From contig LATQ01000380.1 in the NCBI GenBank assembly GCA_001017865.1, positions 1 through 6,691 on the forward strand: a DNA stretch of 6,691 nt. Direction: 5' to 3'. Positions 6,330-6,691 of this stretch are shown here, piece after piece. This stretch comes from Rhodococcus sp. IITR03 (lineage in GTDB: Bacteria; Actinomycetota; Actinomycetes; Mycobacteriales; Mycobacteriaceae). Below the pieces are notes generated by a model. That model had not been told where the DNA came from, ran no database searches, and saw only the letters and a program-made list of their open reading frames with translations. The position numbers and the translations under genes were made by a program. Numbering within the stretch: position 1 is the first letter of the stretch; each line of letters opens with the position of its first letter.

Positions 6330-6586
6330 TGTCTTCGCCCTCGGATGCCCCCGAGGCTCTCGAACGCATCCGAGCCAAGGCCCTTCCACAATTCGGTCCC
6401 GTGCTACGCCAGCCCGTGACGCTCACCATCGACCTCCCGACCGGGCATCGGCACATGTGGAGCCACCCCAGCAACCTCGCCCCCATCCTCGCCGCAGCAG
6501 CGACTTCCCCGCCCAGAAATGGCAGAAATCCGGAACACCGACGTCTCCGGCCATCAAGGCCACACACCGATGCCGGTAAACAATGA
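6329..6586 (+). CDS. Unrecognised small protein
   Basis: GTG 6329 opens an 85-codon frame: MSSPSDAPEALERIRAKALP, then QFGPVLRQPVTLTIDLPTG, HRHMWSHPSNLAPILAAAA, ending in a Pro/Arg/His-rich tail at TGA 6584-6586. The first 55 codons show clear G/C preference at third positions and a plausible helix-strand pattern. The tail does not, which may mean another frame break near 6500. The TGA overlaps the next ATG as ATGA, supporting a real, co-translated gene. The start overlaps the TAG of the cold-shock-like frame. No ribosome binding site is obvious and I recognise no family. The frame also stays open upstream to 6230, but that part looks non-coding. Confidence 0.4.
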   Translation: MSSPSDAPEALERIRAKALPQFGPVLRQPVTLTIDLPTGHRHMWSHPSNLAPILAAAATSPPRNGRNPEHRRLRPSRPHTDAGKQ

Positions 6587-6691
6587 CATCCGAACACCGC
6601 GTCCGGGACACTGCCGGTGTGAACGACACACCGCACGCAGGACCAGCAGCGGCCGAGATGCTCATCGCACGCAATCCCGACCCGCAATCCC
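6583..6691 (+). CDS. 5' end of a protein leaving the window, family uncertain
   Basis: ATG 6583 overlaps the preceding TGA as ATGA and is open to the edge: MTSEHRVRDTAGVNDTPHAG followed by PAAAEMLIARNPDPQS. GTG 6619 and ATG 6652 are alternative starts in frame. The phrase LIARNPDPxS recalls, from memory, the N-terminus of an actinobacterial ERCC4-nuclease-domain protein family (usually followed by a LPYLxRLP stretch), but the diagnostic sequence is outside the window and I cannot check this. Confidence 0.4.
   Translation, partial: MTSEHRVRDTAGVNDTPHAGPAAAEMLIARNPDPQS

Noticed and set aside
6100..6687. Minus-strand open frame of 195 codons at the right end
   Set aside because: Cys/Arg/Gly-rich composition and no motif. 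Plus-strand frames here have better third-position bias and an ATGA junction.

Overview
The window looks like high-GC actinobacterial DNA, most likely from a mycolic-acid group such as Rhodococcus, Gordonia or Nocardia. The grounds are the strong G/C bias at third codon positions, frequent GTG starts, stop/start overlaps (ATGA, GTGA) and the families present. I cannot fix the genus from sequence alone. I saw no tRNA, rRNA, CRISPR array or insertion sequence.

Left part (1-2092, minus strand): the remains of a drug-export type ABC transporter operon, read right to left. It consists of a DrrA-like ATPase (2092-1327), a full-length ABC-2 permease (1330-497), a second ABC-2 permease reduced to its first membrane segment (500-215), and the intact 5' end of an unrecognised gene (218-1). 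The genes are joined by 4-base stop/start overlaps. All three transporter genes are broken as sequenced. The ATPase has several frameshifts, an in-frame stop, and lacks about 60 residues that should include the ABC signature motif.

Middle (2093-2397): a 305-base divergent intergenic region with promoters facing both ways.

Right-centre (2398-5958, plus strand): a tightly packed five-gene set, DUF4178 - DUF2617 - DUF4247 lipoprotein - DUF350 membrane protein - membrane-anchored aminopropyltransferase (spermidine-synthase-like). I infer one operon with a job at the cell membrane linked to polyamine-type chemistry; its exact role is unknown. DUF4178, DUF4247 and DUF350 each carry one apparent single-base loss, while DUF2617 and the synthase are open throughout.

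Right end (5959-6691, plus strand): half of a cold-shock domain, an unrecognised small reading frame, and the first 36 codons of a gene leaving the window.

The feature that dominates interpretation is the series of about ten frame changes. At least eight are single-base losses, most of them explicable as one base missing from a short G or C run, and homology continues on both sides of each break. This suggests base-calling or assembly error for most of them. The ATPase deletion, its stop codon and the collapsed second permease are harder to explain that way and may be true gene decay.
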